Translations under genes and position numbers: made by a program | From: AP-15 sp963755435 | GTDB lineage: Bacteria > Pseudomonadota > Alphaproteobacteria > ATCC43930 > CGMCC-115725 | DNA: 64,000 nucleotides | Reading direction: 5' to 3' | Assembly: GCA_963755435.1 (NCBI GenBank) | Contig: CAVWJX010000003.1 | Coordinates: 620,001 to 684,000, forward strand | Shown: positions 9,563 through 17,468 of the stretch, piece after piece | How positions within the stretch are numbered: position 1 is the first letter of the stretch | Layout: the number at the start of each line of letters is the position of its first letter | Notes under the pieces: model-generated | Told to the model about the DNA's origin: nothing | Database searches by the model: none | What the model saw: only the letters and a program-made list of their open reading frames with translations

Positions 9563-10585
9563 ATGGCAACAATCGTCGGCGACGGCGACTACAAGTATCG
9601 GATCATCGAGGATTGGGCGCAGTTGCCCGACAAATGGTCGTTCAAGGAGGTGGGCGCGGTCGGCGTCGACGCCAAGGACAACGTCTATGTGTTCAATCGC
9701 GGCGACCATCCGGTCATGGTCTTCGACCGCGACGGCAAGTTTCTGCGCTCCTGGGGCGAGGGGCAGTTTCCGCGCGCGCACGGGGTCCATATCGGGCCCG
9801 ATGATTCGATCTACCTGACCGATGACGGCGGCCACTTCGTGCGCAAATGCTCGCTCGACGGCAAGGTGCTGCTTGAATTGGGCGTGCCGGGCAAGCCCGC
9901 GCCCTATATGAGCGGCGAGCCGTTCCACCGCTGCACCCATACGGCCTTGTCGCCGAAAGGCGACATTTACGTCTCCGACGGCTACGGCAACGCCAAGGTC
10001 CACAAATATTCGCCGGACGGCAAATTGCTGATGTCCTGGGGCGAGCCCGGCACCAACCCCGGCGAGTTCAACATCGTGCACAATATCTGCACCGATGCCG
10101 ATGGCTGGGTCTATGTCGCCGACCGCGAGAACCACCGCATCCAGGTGTTCGACGGCAACGGCAAGTACGAGACGCAGTGGAACAATTTGCACCGGCCGTG
10201 CGGGCTCTACATGGACTATACCCGGCACCCGGTCGCCTATATCGGCGAATTGGGCCCGGTGCAGCCGGTCAACCGCAACAGCCCCAATCTGGGGCCGCGG
10301 GTCAGCATCGTCGACAACGAGGGCAAGCTGTTGTCGCGGTTTGGCGACATGCATGCCGGCACCGCGCCGACCGCGTTTCTGGGCCCGCACGGGCTCACCG
10401 TCGACAGCCGCGGCGACCTCTATGTCGGCGAGGTGTCGTGGACCCAGTGGCCGCAATTCTTTCCCGACAAGCCGCGCCCCGACTACATCCGCTCCTGCAG
10501 AAATACGAGCGGGTGCGTTAACCGCCGGTTTGGGGCGCCGGCCGTGGCGGCGGCGGCGCCCGACCTCTCCCGGGGTGGTGACTGA
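9563..10585 (+). CDS. NHL-repeat beta-propeller protein (paralogue 3), C-terminal frameshift
   Basis: A near copy of paralogue 2; most residues are identical through the repeats. The start ATG at 9563 has an aggag box at 9551. As written the frame runs 340 residues and ends in an unrelated arginine/alanine-rich tail. The sibling's ending, LQKYERVR, is encoded here too, but one frame over, stopping at 10521. One missing C near 10494 (tcctgcag for tccctgcag) explains it, giving a natural length of about 319 residues. The annotated end at 10585 is therefore probably an artefact of that indel. Confidence 0.85.
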   Translation: MATIVGDGDYKYRIIEDWAQLPDKWSFKEVGAVGVDAKDNVYVFNRGDHPVMVFDRDGKFLRSWGEGQFPRAHGVHIGPDDSIYLTDDGGHFVRKCSLDGKVLLELGVPGKPAPYMSGEPFHRCTHTALSPKGDIYVSDGYGNAKVHKYSPDGKLLMSWGEPGTNPGEFNIVHNICTDADGWVYVADRENHRIQVFDGNGKYETQWNNLHRPCGLYMDYTRHPVAYIGELGPVQPVNRNSPNLGPRVSIVDNEGKLLSRFGDMHAGTAPTAFLGPHGLTVDSRGDLYVGEVSWTQWPQFFPDKPRPDYIRSCRNTSGCVNRRFGAPAVAAAAPDLSRGGD

Positions 10586-10755
10586 GGGGTGATGTCGCAG
10601 GCTGTGTCCGCCGCGCCCAGGGCATTGCCTGCGAGCGTCAATCGGTCGCGGCACTTCTCCGACCGGGGCTAACCCGGTAATTGATCGATCGCCGGCATCA
10701 TGTTAACTGTATTCGCCTCGTTAACCATGTTGCCGCGTCAACCGGGAGGGCAGCG

Positions 10756-11478
10756 ATGAGCGCGATCCGCAATATCATCGATAGCTTCGATGCGAGCAGC
10801 GAAGCCGGCAAGACCCAGCGCGAACTGGTCGAAAACCTCGCCAAGCTCGCTGAAAGCAAAGCCCAATTCTTTGAGCTCGATGTCTCGACCGGGTTGCGTA
10901 CCGCCGGCAGCCCGGACAATCAGACGATCCCGGTAGAAGCCGTGCTCAATAGTGTCACCCAGACCCACGCCTTCGCCTCTGACAGCGTCGGCAAGATCGG
11001 TGATACGGTAAAGGCTGCGCTGAAGAGCTTTGTCAACGGCGGCAAGACCGAGATATTGGATGGAGTTGGGAATTTGATCACCGACGCGCTGACCATTTTC
11101 CTGGGAAGCGCCACCGCCAGCGAAGGTACCCTTAAACAATACTATGTGATGACCGAAGGTTATTCGGTGGTTCGAGTCGATTTGCGCGCCTGGTACCTTG
11201 ACGTAGAGGCCACCAGCATCCATACCAAAATCCAAAAGGCGAGTGCGTTTGTCGCGGTCAAATCCACCGTCGATTTAACCAAAATTCGGTTTAATACGTT
11301 TCTTAACGTTTACCAGCGTCAGCTATCGTCGATGAAGCTTTCCGACGATCAGATCACCACCGCACTCGCCGAAGCACAGAAAATTTACAAGCAGTTTCAT
11401 GATACGAGCGCATTAAGGGCGCTCGCCTCCGATCATATCGCCGAGCTCAATGCGCTCCCCGGCAGTGTATTGCAGTAA
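10756..11478 (+). CDS. Orphan hypothetical protein (240 aa), lower GC
   Basis: I recognise no family. The protein starts MSAIRNIIDSFDASSEAGKTQ after a gggagg box and is mainly helical and soluble. A glycine- and hydrophobic-rich central part (about residues 95-120, GVGNLITDALTIFLGSATAS) could be a buried helix pair or a membrane-interacting segment. The C-terminal third has regularly spaced charged helices (LSDDQITTALAEAQKIYKQF). Base composition is clearly lower in GC than on either side and codon use is less biased, suggesting recent acquisition. It stands alone between the NHL genes and a minus-strand monooxygenase. Confidence 0.7.
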   Translation: MSAIRNIIDSFDASSEAGKTQRELVENLAKLAESKAQFFELDVSTGLRTAGSPDNQTIPVEAVLNSVTQTHAFASDSVGKIGDTVKAALKSFVNGGKTEILDGVGNLITDALTIFLGSATASEGTLKQYYVMTEGYSVVRVDLRAWYLDVEATSIHTKIQKASAFVAVKSTVDLTKIRFNTFLNVYQRQLSSMKLSDDQITTALAEAQKIYKQFHDTSALRALASDHIAELNALPGSVLQ

Positions 11479-11508
11479 TTGGCCAATCCGACGAGCGACA
11501 GCATTCGG

Positions 11509-12750
11509 TTAATACTGGCCGCGCGGTTCGAGGCCGAAGGCGTGCTGGCCGTACATGGTGCCGACCGCGTCCCAGTTCAGGCTGACATGGCGGGCGACGG
11601 CGTTGACGTCGCGCCAGGCGCGCTGCACCGGGTGGCTGAGCAATAGCCCGGCGCCGCCGGTCGAGGCATTGAGGGCCTCGACCGCCTGCAAGGCGAGCCG
11701 GGTCGCGTAGGCCTGGTTGCGGCGGGCGTGGATGCGATCGGCGACGGTGATCTCCTGGCCGGCGCGCAGCTTGGCCATGGCGGCGCGCAAATCGGTAAAG
11801 AGGATCAGCTCGGCGGCTTCGACCGCGGCCGCGGCCTCGGCATAGCGCAGCTGGATCGTGGCAAACCCGGCCATCGCCAGCCCGCCGCCGGCGAGTGCGC
11901 CGCGGGTGGTGCGGCCGGTGGTCATTTCGCGATAGACGGCGAGCGCCCCCTTGGCCGCACCGACCGCGGTCGAGGCCAGCATCGTGGCGCCGAGCACCAG
12001 GAGCGGCAGCCGGTAGAGCGGGTTTTGGTGCTGGCGCGCGCCCGGGGTGCGGCCCGAGCGGGTCTCGGCGAACCGCAATACGCGGTGCGCCGGGATAAAG
12101 GCGTCGCGCACGATGATGTTCTTGCTGCCGGTGCCGCAGAGGCCATAGACGAACCAGTTGTCCTCGATCTCGACATCGCCGACCGGCAGCAGAAAGAACG
12201 CGCCGTCATCCGGTGGAGCGGCATCGGGCGGAGCGGCATCGGGCGGAGCGGCATCGGGCGGGGCGATCATCGCGCCGAGCCTGATCCAGCTCGAATGGTC
12301 GACGCCGCTGGCGAACGACCATTTGCCGTTCAAGACATAGCCGCCGGCGACCGGGGTGGCGCGGCCGGTCGGCGCGAAGCAGGCGCAGCTGAACGGGTCG
12401 GCGCCGTCGCCCCATAATTCGCGCTGGGTCTCGATCGGGTAATGGCCGAACGAAATTCCGTTGGAGAGGGCGCCATTGACCGCCCAGCCGGTCGAGGCGC
12501 AGGCGGCCGAGATCACCAAGGCGATTTCGAGCGCCACGACGGCGTCGTATTCAAAGCCGCCGAATTGCGCGGGGCGGGTGGTGCGCAACAGCTCCGCGTC
12601 GCGGATCTTGGCGATGATGTGCGGCGCGATCCTACGGTTGCGCTCGGTTTCCTCGGCGAGCGCGGCGATCTCGGGCGCAAGCTCGCGGGCGCGGCGGATC
12701 AGCTCCTCCGGGCCGGGTTGGGCGATGCGGCTCGGCGCGGCGGCGGTCAT
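11509..12750 (-). CDS. Acyl-CoA-dehydrogenase-fold flavin monooxygenase (HsaA/HpaB-C type)
   Basis: A 413-residue member of the acyl-CoA dehydrogenase superfamily, in the branch of two-component FMNH2/FADH2 monooxygenases that hydroxylate aromatic or heterocyclic substrates. Diagnostic points: N-terminal helical domain starting PEELIRRARELAPEIAALAEE, RPAQFGGFEYD, ACASTGWAVNGALSNG, and the middle beta domain with GKWSFASGVDHSSWIRLGA. The C-terminal helices contain STGGAGLLLSHPVQRAWRDVNA. A reductase partner would be needed and is not adjacent. An in-frame 15-bp repeat adds three PPDAA units in a surface loop. It is divergent from the amidohydrolase at 12942. Confidence 0.82.
   Translation of the reverse strand: MTAAAPSRIAQPGPEELIRRARELAPEIAALAEETERNRRIAPHIIAKIRDAELLRTTRPAQFGGFEYDAVVALEIALVISAACASTGWAVNGALSNGISFGHYPIETQRELWGDGADPFSCACFAPTGRATPVAGGYVLNGKWSFASGVDHSSWIRLGAMIAPPDAAPPDAAPPDAAPPDDGAFFLLPVGDVEIEDNWFVYGLCGTGSKNIIVRDAFIPAHRVLRFAETRSGRTPGARQHQNPLYRLPLLVLGATMLASTAVGAAKGALAVYREMTTGRTTRGALAGGGLAMAGFATIQLRYAEAAAAVEAAELILFTDLRAAMAKLRAGQEITVADRIHARRNQAYATRLALQAVEALNASTGGAGLLLSHPVQRAWRDVNAVARHVSLNWDAVGTMYGQHAFGLEPRGQY
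12207..12262. repeat. 15-bp in-frame tandem repeat
   Basis: Three near-identical 15-bp units (gcggagcggcatcgg) lie inside the monooxygenase gene and code for PPDAA repeated. The period is a multiple of three, so unit number can vary without frameshift. It lies between two beta strands and probably forms a flexible loop. Confidence 0.8.
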
Positions 12751-12941
12751 CAGCCTCTCCGAACTGAAACAAATGTGCGCTCAGGATGCGCTCGCGGCGG
12801 CATCGCGACAACCTTGCGTCACAGAGGGCTGCGCCAGGGAGGGCCGGCGCCAGGGAAGGGCTGCGGCATAAAGCCTCGCGTCGCGGGGCAGGTCGCGCTA
12901 CCATCGCCGTTCTCGTTGAACCAAGCCGGAGGAAACGGGTT

Positions 12942-14066
12942 ATGCGCAACGCCTACAACGTCATCGACGCCGACGGTCACATCCTCGAACCGCTCGACCT
13001 GTGGGACAAGTACATCGAGCCGAAGTTTCGTGACCGGGCGCCCCGGCTGGTCAAGGGCGAGAACGGCAAGGAGCGGCTCGTCATGGACGAGACCGTGGTC
13101 GGCGACGGCAATCGCGGCATCGGCCGGATCGGCGCTGTCGGCGCGCGCCAGGGCGTGGTCGCGGCCGATACGATGGAATACAAGGACGGCAAGCCCGGCG
13201 GGTTCGATCCGCATGCCCGCATCCCCGACATGGATGCCGACGGCATCGACGCGGCGTTTCTCTATCCGAGCCTCGGGCTGTTTTCGGGCGCGATCCACGA
13301 CCCTGAGCTCGCGGCCGCGGTGTGCCGGGCCTATAACCGCTGGCTCGCCGACTACTGCAAACCCTATCCCGACCGCCTGTTCGGGGTGGCGATGCTGCCG
13401 CTGCAATCGGTCGAGCTGGCGATCGACGAGATGCGCTTTGCCAAGAAGGAGCTGGGCTTCCACGCCGGGTTCATCCGCCCCAACCCCTATAGCGACAAGA
13501 TGATCCACGAGGCGCGCTACGAGCCGTTCTGGGCCGCGGCCGAGGATCTCGATTTCGCCATCGGCTTTCACGAGGGGGCCTCGAGCGGCATGCCGACGGT
13601 CGGCGTCGATCGCTTCGACGGCCGCGGCGCCCGCCATATCATCAGCCACACGATGGAGATGATGCTGGCGGCGATGAGCGTGATCTGGGGCGGCATCGCC
13701 GACCGCCATCCGAAACTGCGCGTCGGCTTCTTGGAATCGGGCGGCGGCTGGATCGCCCCCTGGCTCGACCGCATGGATCGCCATTTCGACGATCAGGGGT
13801 TCAACGATTCCGGCTTGTCGATGCGCCCGAGCGAAATCTTCCAGCGCAATTGCTGGATCTCGTTCGAGCCGGTCGAAGGCAGCATCAAGGTCTTGGCGGA
13901 CTATATCGGGCCGCACAAGATCCTGTGGGCGACCGACTATCCGCACCCGGACGGCTTCTTCCCCGGCGCGCCGAAGATGATCGAGGAGCGCATGCAGGGA
14001 TTGTCGACCGAGACCCGGCACCAGATCATGGCCGGCGGTGCGATGGGCTTTTACGGGCTGAACTGA
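12942..14066 (+). CDS. Amidohydrolase family 2 (ACMSD-like metal-dependent hydrolase/decarboxylase)
   Basis: A 374-residue TIM-barrel amidohydrolase of the ACMSD class, which hydrolyses or decarboxylates ring-derived acids. The first metal motif is DADGHILEPLDLWDKY near the start; ISHTMEMMLA supplies a mid-protein His, and ATDYPHPDG near the C-terminus supplies the catalytic Asp and His. The start ATG at 12942 follows ggagga at 12929-12934. It heads a plus-strand run with the ABM protein, the SDR and the dioxygenase, so a role in the same catabolic pathway is likely. A second related enzyme is at 40006. Confidence 0.88.
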   Translation: MRNAYNVIDADGHILEPLDLWDKYIEPKFRDRAPRLVKGENGKERLVMDETVVGDGNRGIGRIGAVGARQGVVAADTMEYKDGKPGGFDPHARIPDMDADGIDAAFLYPSLGLFSGAIHDPELAAAVCRAYNRWLADYCKPYPDRLFGVAMLPLQSVELAIDEMRFAKKELGFHAGFIRPNPYSDKMIHEARYEPFWAAAEDLDFAIGFHEGASSGMPTVGVDRFDGRGARHIISHTMEMMLAAMSVIWGGIADRHPKLRVGFLESGGGWIAPWLDRMDRHFDDQGFNDSGLSMRPSEIFQRNCWISFEPVEGSIKVLADYIGPHKILWATDYPHPDGFFPGAPKMIEERMQGLSTETRHQIMAGGAMGFYGLN

Positions 14067-14145
14067 CCCCGTCGGGGCGGCGGCGGGGCTCGGCCTCGGC
14101 GCTGCCCCGGCGGTTCTTCGATGCGGGCTACACAGGGGAGGAAGA

Positions 14146-14436
14146 ATGTCCCTCAGGCTGGTGGTTACCATCACCGCGGCACCCGGCAAGGGTGCGGAAC
14201 TGGCGCAGGCCTATAAGGGGCGCTGTGCCGAGGTCATCAAGGAACCGGGCTGCGAGCAGTTCGAGGTGTTTCAGAGCGTCGTCAACCCCGACAAGCTCGC
14301 CTTGCTCGAACGCTGGACCGACCAGGCGGCGCTCGAGGTCCATGCCAAGGTCAACACCACCCGCCCGCCATTGCCCCCGGGTCTGCGCGCCGGCCAAGGC
14401 GAGCGCGAGGATTACGAATACCACCGGACGCGCTGA
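14146..14436 (+). CDS. Antibiotic biosynthesis monooxygenase (ABM/YgiN-like) domain protein
   Basis: A 96-residue single ABM domain with the ferredoxin-like fold: VVTITAAPGKGAELAQAY, then PGCEQFEVFQSVVNPDKLALLERW. Members are cofactor-free quinol monooxygenases or small dimeric stress proteins. A ggggaggaag box precedes the ATG. It lies 79 bp after the amidohydrolase and 36 bp before the SDR, suggesting co-transcription. The C-terminal tail (YEYHRTR) is unremarkable. Confidence 0.82.
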   Translation: MSLRLVVTITAAPGKGAELAQAYKGRCAEVIKEPGCEQFEVFQSVVNPDKLALLERWTDQAALEVHAKVNTTRPPLPPGLRAGQGEREDYEYHRTR

Positions 14437-14472
14437 GCCGCGGTTTCCCGCAGCGGCGATAGGGAGGTCGCG

Positions 14473-15270
14473 ATGAGCTGGCTCGACGGCCAGGTAGCGC
14501 TGGTGACCGGCGGCGGCTCGGGCATTGGCCGGGCCGTCGTCGCGCGCTTTGTCGAGGAGGGGGCGCGGGTCGCGGTCATGGACCGCGATGCCGGCCGCGG
14601 CGAGGCGCTGCGCGCGGAGTTCGGCGACCAGGTGAGCGCGGTCGCCGGCGATGTCGCCCGGCTCGACGACAATCAGCGGGCGGTGGCGGCGACCGTCGCC
14701 GCCTTTGGCCGGCTCGACATTTTCGTCGGCAATGCCGGGGTGCTCGACGGCTTTCTGCGGCTCGCCGACATGCACGAGGAAAGCCTCGCCGCGGCCTGCG
14801 ACGAATTGTTCGCGGTCAATGTCAAGGGCTGCATCCTCGGCGCCAAGGCGGCTCTGCCCGAGCTGACCCGGAGCCAGGGCTGCATGATCTTTACCGCGTC
14901 GGGCGCCGGCTTCACCTCGGCCGGCGGCGGGGTCATCTATACCGCCTCAAAGCACGCGGTCATTGGCATCGTGCGGCAATTGGCGGTCGAGCTTGGCCCC
15001 GATATCCGGGTCAACGGCGTCGCCCCCGGCGGCACGATGACCGATCTGCGCAGTGTCGCGGCATTGCAGCTTGAGGATCGCTCGCAATTCGCCATTGCCG
15101 GCGCCCGTGAGCGGATCGCCGCCGGCAACCCGCTGCGGATGGCGCTCGAACCCGCCGATCTCGCCGGCGCCTATGTGTTTCTGGCCTCGCGCGCCAATGC
15201 TCGCGGCATTACCGGCAGCATCGTCTCGGTCGACGCCGGGTCGACCCTGCGCATGCCGCGGCGGAGTTAG
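14473..15270 (+). CDS. Short-chain dehydrogenase, cis-diol dehydrogenase type
   Basis: A 265-residue classical SDR. The NAD-binding TGGGSGIG is at residues 12-19, an NAG motif at about 90, and the catalytic YTASK at Tyr156/Lys160 with its Ser about 13 residues upstream. The overall pattern, including ADMHEESLAAACDELFAVNVKG, is like cis-dihydrodiol dehydrogenases that rearomatise the product of ring dioxygenases. Placement just upstream of a Rieske dioxygenase supports that role. A gggaggtcgcg box precedes the ATG. Confidence 0.87.
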   Translation: MSWLDGQVALVTGGGSGIGRAVVARFVEEGARVAVMDRDAGRGEALRAEFGDQVSAVAGDVARLDDNQRAVAATVAAFGRLDIFVGNAGVLDGFLRLADMHEESLAAACDELFAVNVKGCILGAKAALPELTRSQGCMIFTASGAGFTSAGGGVIYTASKHAVIGIVRQLAVELGPDIRVNGVAPGGTMTDLRSVAALQLEDRSQFAIAGARERIAAGNPLRMALEPADLAGAYVFLASRANARGITGSIVSVDAGSTLRMPRRS

Positions 15271-15303
15271 GTGTCGAGCTGAAAACGCGATCTCGACATT
15301 TTA

Positions 15304-15387
15304 CCGTCACCCCCGCAAAAAGCGGGGGTCCAGGGGGCAGCCGCACGTCGCTTGCGCTGGGTTCCCGCTTTCGCGGGAATGACGAAG
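15304..15387. repeat. Intergenic inverted repeat (CGTCACCCCCGC type)
   Basis: Two arms, cgtcacccccgcaaaaagcg near 15305 and its approximate complement ending gcgggaatgacg near 15385, can fold into a cruciform or two hairpins. This is a common dispersed alphaproteobacterial palindrome. It separates the SDR from the dioxygenase and may attenuate or stabilise the transcript. Confidence 0.75.
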
Positions 15388-15431
15388 GTCGGCTTGAGAC
15401 GAAGGCGATGGCGGTAAATTGGGAGGCCGGG

Positions 15432-16751
15432 ATGCTGACGGATCTAAAGCGGCTGGTGGATAACGACAACGGCCTGGTCAGCCGGCGGATCTTTATCGAA
15501 CCGGAAATCTACGAAGCGGAGCAGCGGCAGATTTTCGCCCGGTGCTGGCTGTTCCTGTGCCACGAAAGCCAGATCCCCGAGCCCGGCGATTTCTATACGA
15601 GCCATATGGGCGAGGACCCGGTGCTGGTGGTGCGCGACAGCCACGGCAAGGTCAATGCCTTTCTGAATGTGTGCCGGCATCGCGGCAATCGCCTGTGCCG
15701 CGCCGACAGCGGCAATGCGGCGAGCTTTACCTGCGCCTATCACGGCTGGACCTATCGCAATGACGGGACGTTAGCGGGCGTCCCGCATCTGAAGGATTTT
15801 TATTACGACCGGCTCGACCGGGCGCAATGGGGCCTGGTCCCGGTGGCGCAGCTATCGAGCCACCGGGGGCTGATCTTTGCCACCTTCGACCCGCAGGCGC
15901 CGCCGCTGCGCGACTATCTGGGCGAGATGGCGTGGTATCTCGATGTGTTCTTCGACCGGCGCGAGGGCGGGGTCGAGGTGCTGGCCACGCATAAATGGCT
16001 AATGCCGTGCAACTGGAAATTCCCGGCCGAGAATTTCGGCGGCGACGCCTATCACGTGCAGTGGACGCATCTGTCGGCGATCACCACCGCGTTCAGCAGC
16101 GGTGTCACCGCCAACCCGAACTCCTTGGGCGCCATGGTCTCGCCCGGCAACGGCCACAGCCTGATCTGCGTCGGGCCCGACGATGTGGGCGACCCGCCGG
16201 TGCCGGCGATCCAGGAATATGAGCGCCAGATCCGCGACGAGGTGGCCAAGCGGCTGGGGCCGCGCGCCCGGCTGATCAGCCCGATCGTCGGCACCGTGTT
16301 TCCGCATTTCTCGTTTCTGCGCAGCACCTCGCGCACCTTCCGGCTGTGGCAGCCGCGCGGGCCGGACAAGACCGAGGTCTGGTCGTGGGTGTTCTGCGAC
16401 AAGGCGGCACCGGCCGAGGTCAAGGAGGAGGTGCGGCTCGCCGCGGTGCGCGGCTTCAGCCCGTCCGGCACCTTCGAGCAGGACGACATGGACAATTGGC
16501 AGGAATGCACCCGCACCTGCCGCGGCGTCGTCGCCCGCGACATGGTGCTGAACAACCAGATGGGGCTCGGCCACGAGCATTTCGATCAGGGGCTCGGCGC
16601 GTGGCGCAGCGAACAGCGCATCAGCGAGAGCAATCACCGGCAATTCTACCGCCGCTGGGCCGAGCTGATGGGAGCCGGAAGCTGGGCCGAATTGGCGTCG
16701 CCCAAGGCGCGGGCCGCGGGTGCCGGCGAGGCGCAGGCCGCGGATGACTGA
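15432..16751 (+). CDS. Aromatic ring-hydroxylating dioxygenase, alpha subunit
   Basis: A 439-residue oxygenase large subunit that adds both atoms of O2 to an aromatic ring at a mononuclear iron. The Rieske site is CRHRGNRLC...CAYHGW in the N-terminal third. The iron site is the D-x2-H-x4-H motif, Asp205, His208 and His213 in ENFGGDAYHVQWTH. The ATG at 15432 has a gggaggccggg box; an in-frame ATG at 15408 would add eight residues but has no site. The beta subunit overlaps by 8 bp. No reductase or ferredoxin is adjacent. Confidence 0.93.
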   Translation: MLTDLKRLVDNDNGLVSRRIFIEPEIYEAEQRQIFARCWLFLCHESQIPEPGDFYTSHMGEDPVLVVRDSHGKVNAFLNVCRHRGNRLCRADSGNAASFTCAYHGWTYRNDGTLAGVPHLKDFYYDRLDRAQWGLVPVAQLSSHRGLIFATFDPQAPPLRDYLGEMAWYLDVFFDRREGGVEVLATHKWLMPCNWKFPAENFGGDAYHVQWTHLSAITTAFSSGVTANPNSLGAMVSPGNGHSLICVGPDDVGDPPVPAIQEYERQIRDEVAKRLGPRARLISPIVGTVFPHFSFLRSTSRTFRLWQPRGPDKTEVWSWVFCDKAAPAEVKEEVRLAAVRGFSPSGTFEQDDMDNWQECTRTCRGVVARDMVLNNQMGLGHEHFDQGLGAWRSEQRISESNHRQFYRRWAELMGAGSWAELASPKARAAGAGEAQAADD

Positions 16752-17348
16752 GCGCGGCCATTCGCGCGGCGGCGATCCCGGCGAGCAGATGATCGGCGCG
16801 GCGGCGATCCGCGAGATCGAGCAATTCCTCTATCGCGAGGCGCGGCTCTTGGACGAGCGGCGCTTTGCCGAGTGGCTCGATCTCTTTACCGACGATGTCC
16901 GCTATACGATGTCGACGCGCGGCAATTACTACCCGAGCTCGAGCAAGGCGGTGGCGGCCCTCGATCCGGCGCGCCGGCCCAATGACGATCGCGACGACGA
17001 GGACGCGCTGGCGGTCCTCGACGAGACCAAAGCGACCTTGGCCGGGCGCGTGGCGCGGCTCGGGACCGGCATGGCCTGGGCCGAGGACCCGCCCTCGCGC
17101 ACCCGCCATATGATCGCCAACCTCGAAATCGCGAGCCCGAGACCGGGTCGGGCGACGTCGCGGCAGAGGTCGAGATCCGCTGCAATTTCATCGTCTACAA
17201 GAGCCGCTCGGACACCGAGCAGGATTTTTACGTCGGCGCCCGCCGCGACCGGCTGCGCCGGGTCGATGGCGCCTGGAAGATCGCCCGCCGCCGGCTCACC
17301 CTCGACCAGAACGTGCTGCTCGCCAAAAACATCAGCATCTTTTTTTAG
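16744..17348 (+). CDS. Aromatic ring-hydroxylating dioxygenase, beta subunit, with single-base frameshift
   Basis: Small subunit of the dioxygenase (SnoaL-like fold), with the alpha-beta junction overlapping. The N-terminal two thirds read normally (IEQFLYREARLLDERRFAEWLDLFTDDV, then TRHMIANLEI). After about 17131 the original frame becomes nonsense, while the next frame reads CNFIVYKSRSDTEQDFYVG and then TLDQNVLLAKNISIFF before a stop at 17348. One missing G near 17133 repairs it to a normal length of about 201 residues. The annotated span follows the repaired gene. Confidence 0.88.
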
Positions 17349-17468
17349 CGCCGGTTCCGATCAAATTCGTCGGGCCGGCGGCGATGCGTCAGTACGCGAG
17401 CGTTTTGCATCCGCTGGTTGATCAGAGCCTCCGAATCCTCTATAGAGGATGCCTGGAGCGCGGGGCTG

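Noticed and set aside
9449..10654. Minus-strand 401-codon ORF over the NHL genes
   Set aside because: Mirror of the NHL genes with repeated antisense phrases; the sense strand has clear NHL motifs and ribosome sites.
12207..12262. Short CRISPR-like array
   Set aside because: Units are 15 bp, contiguous, without spacers and in frame inside a coding gene.
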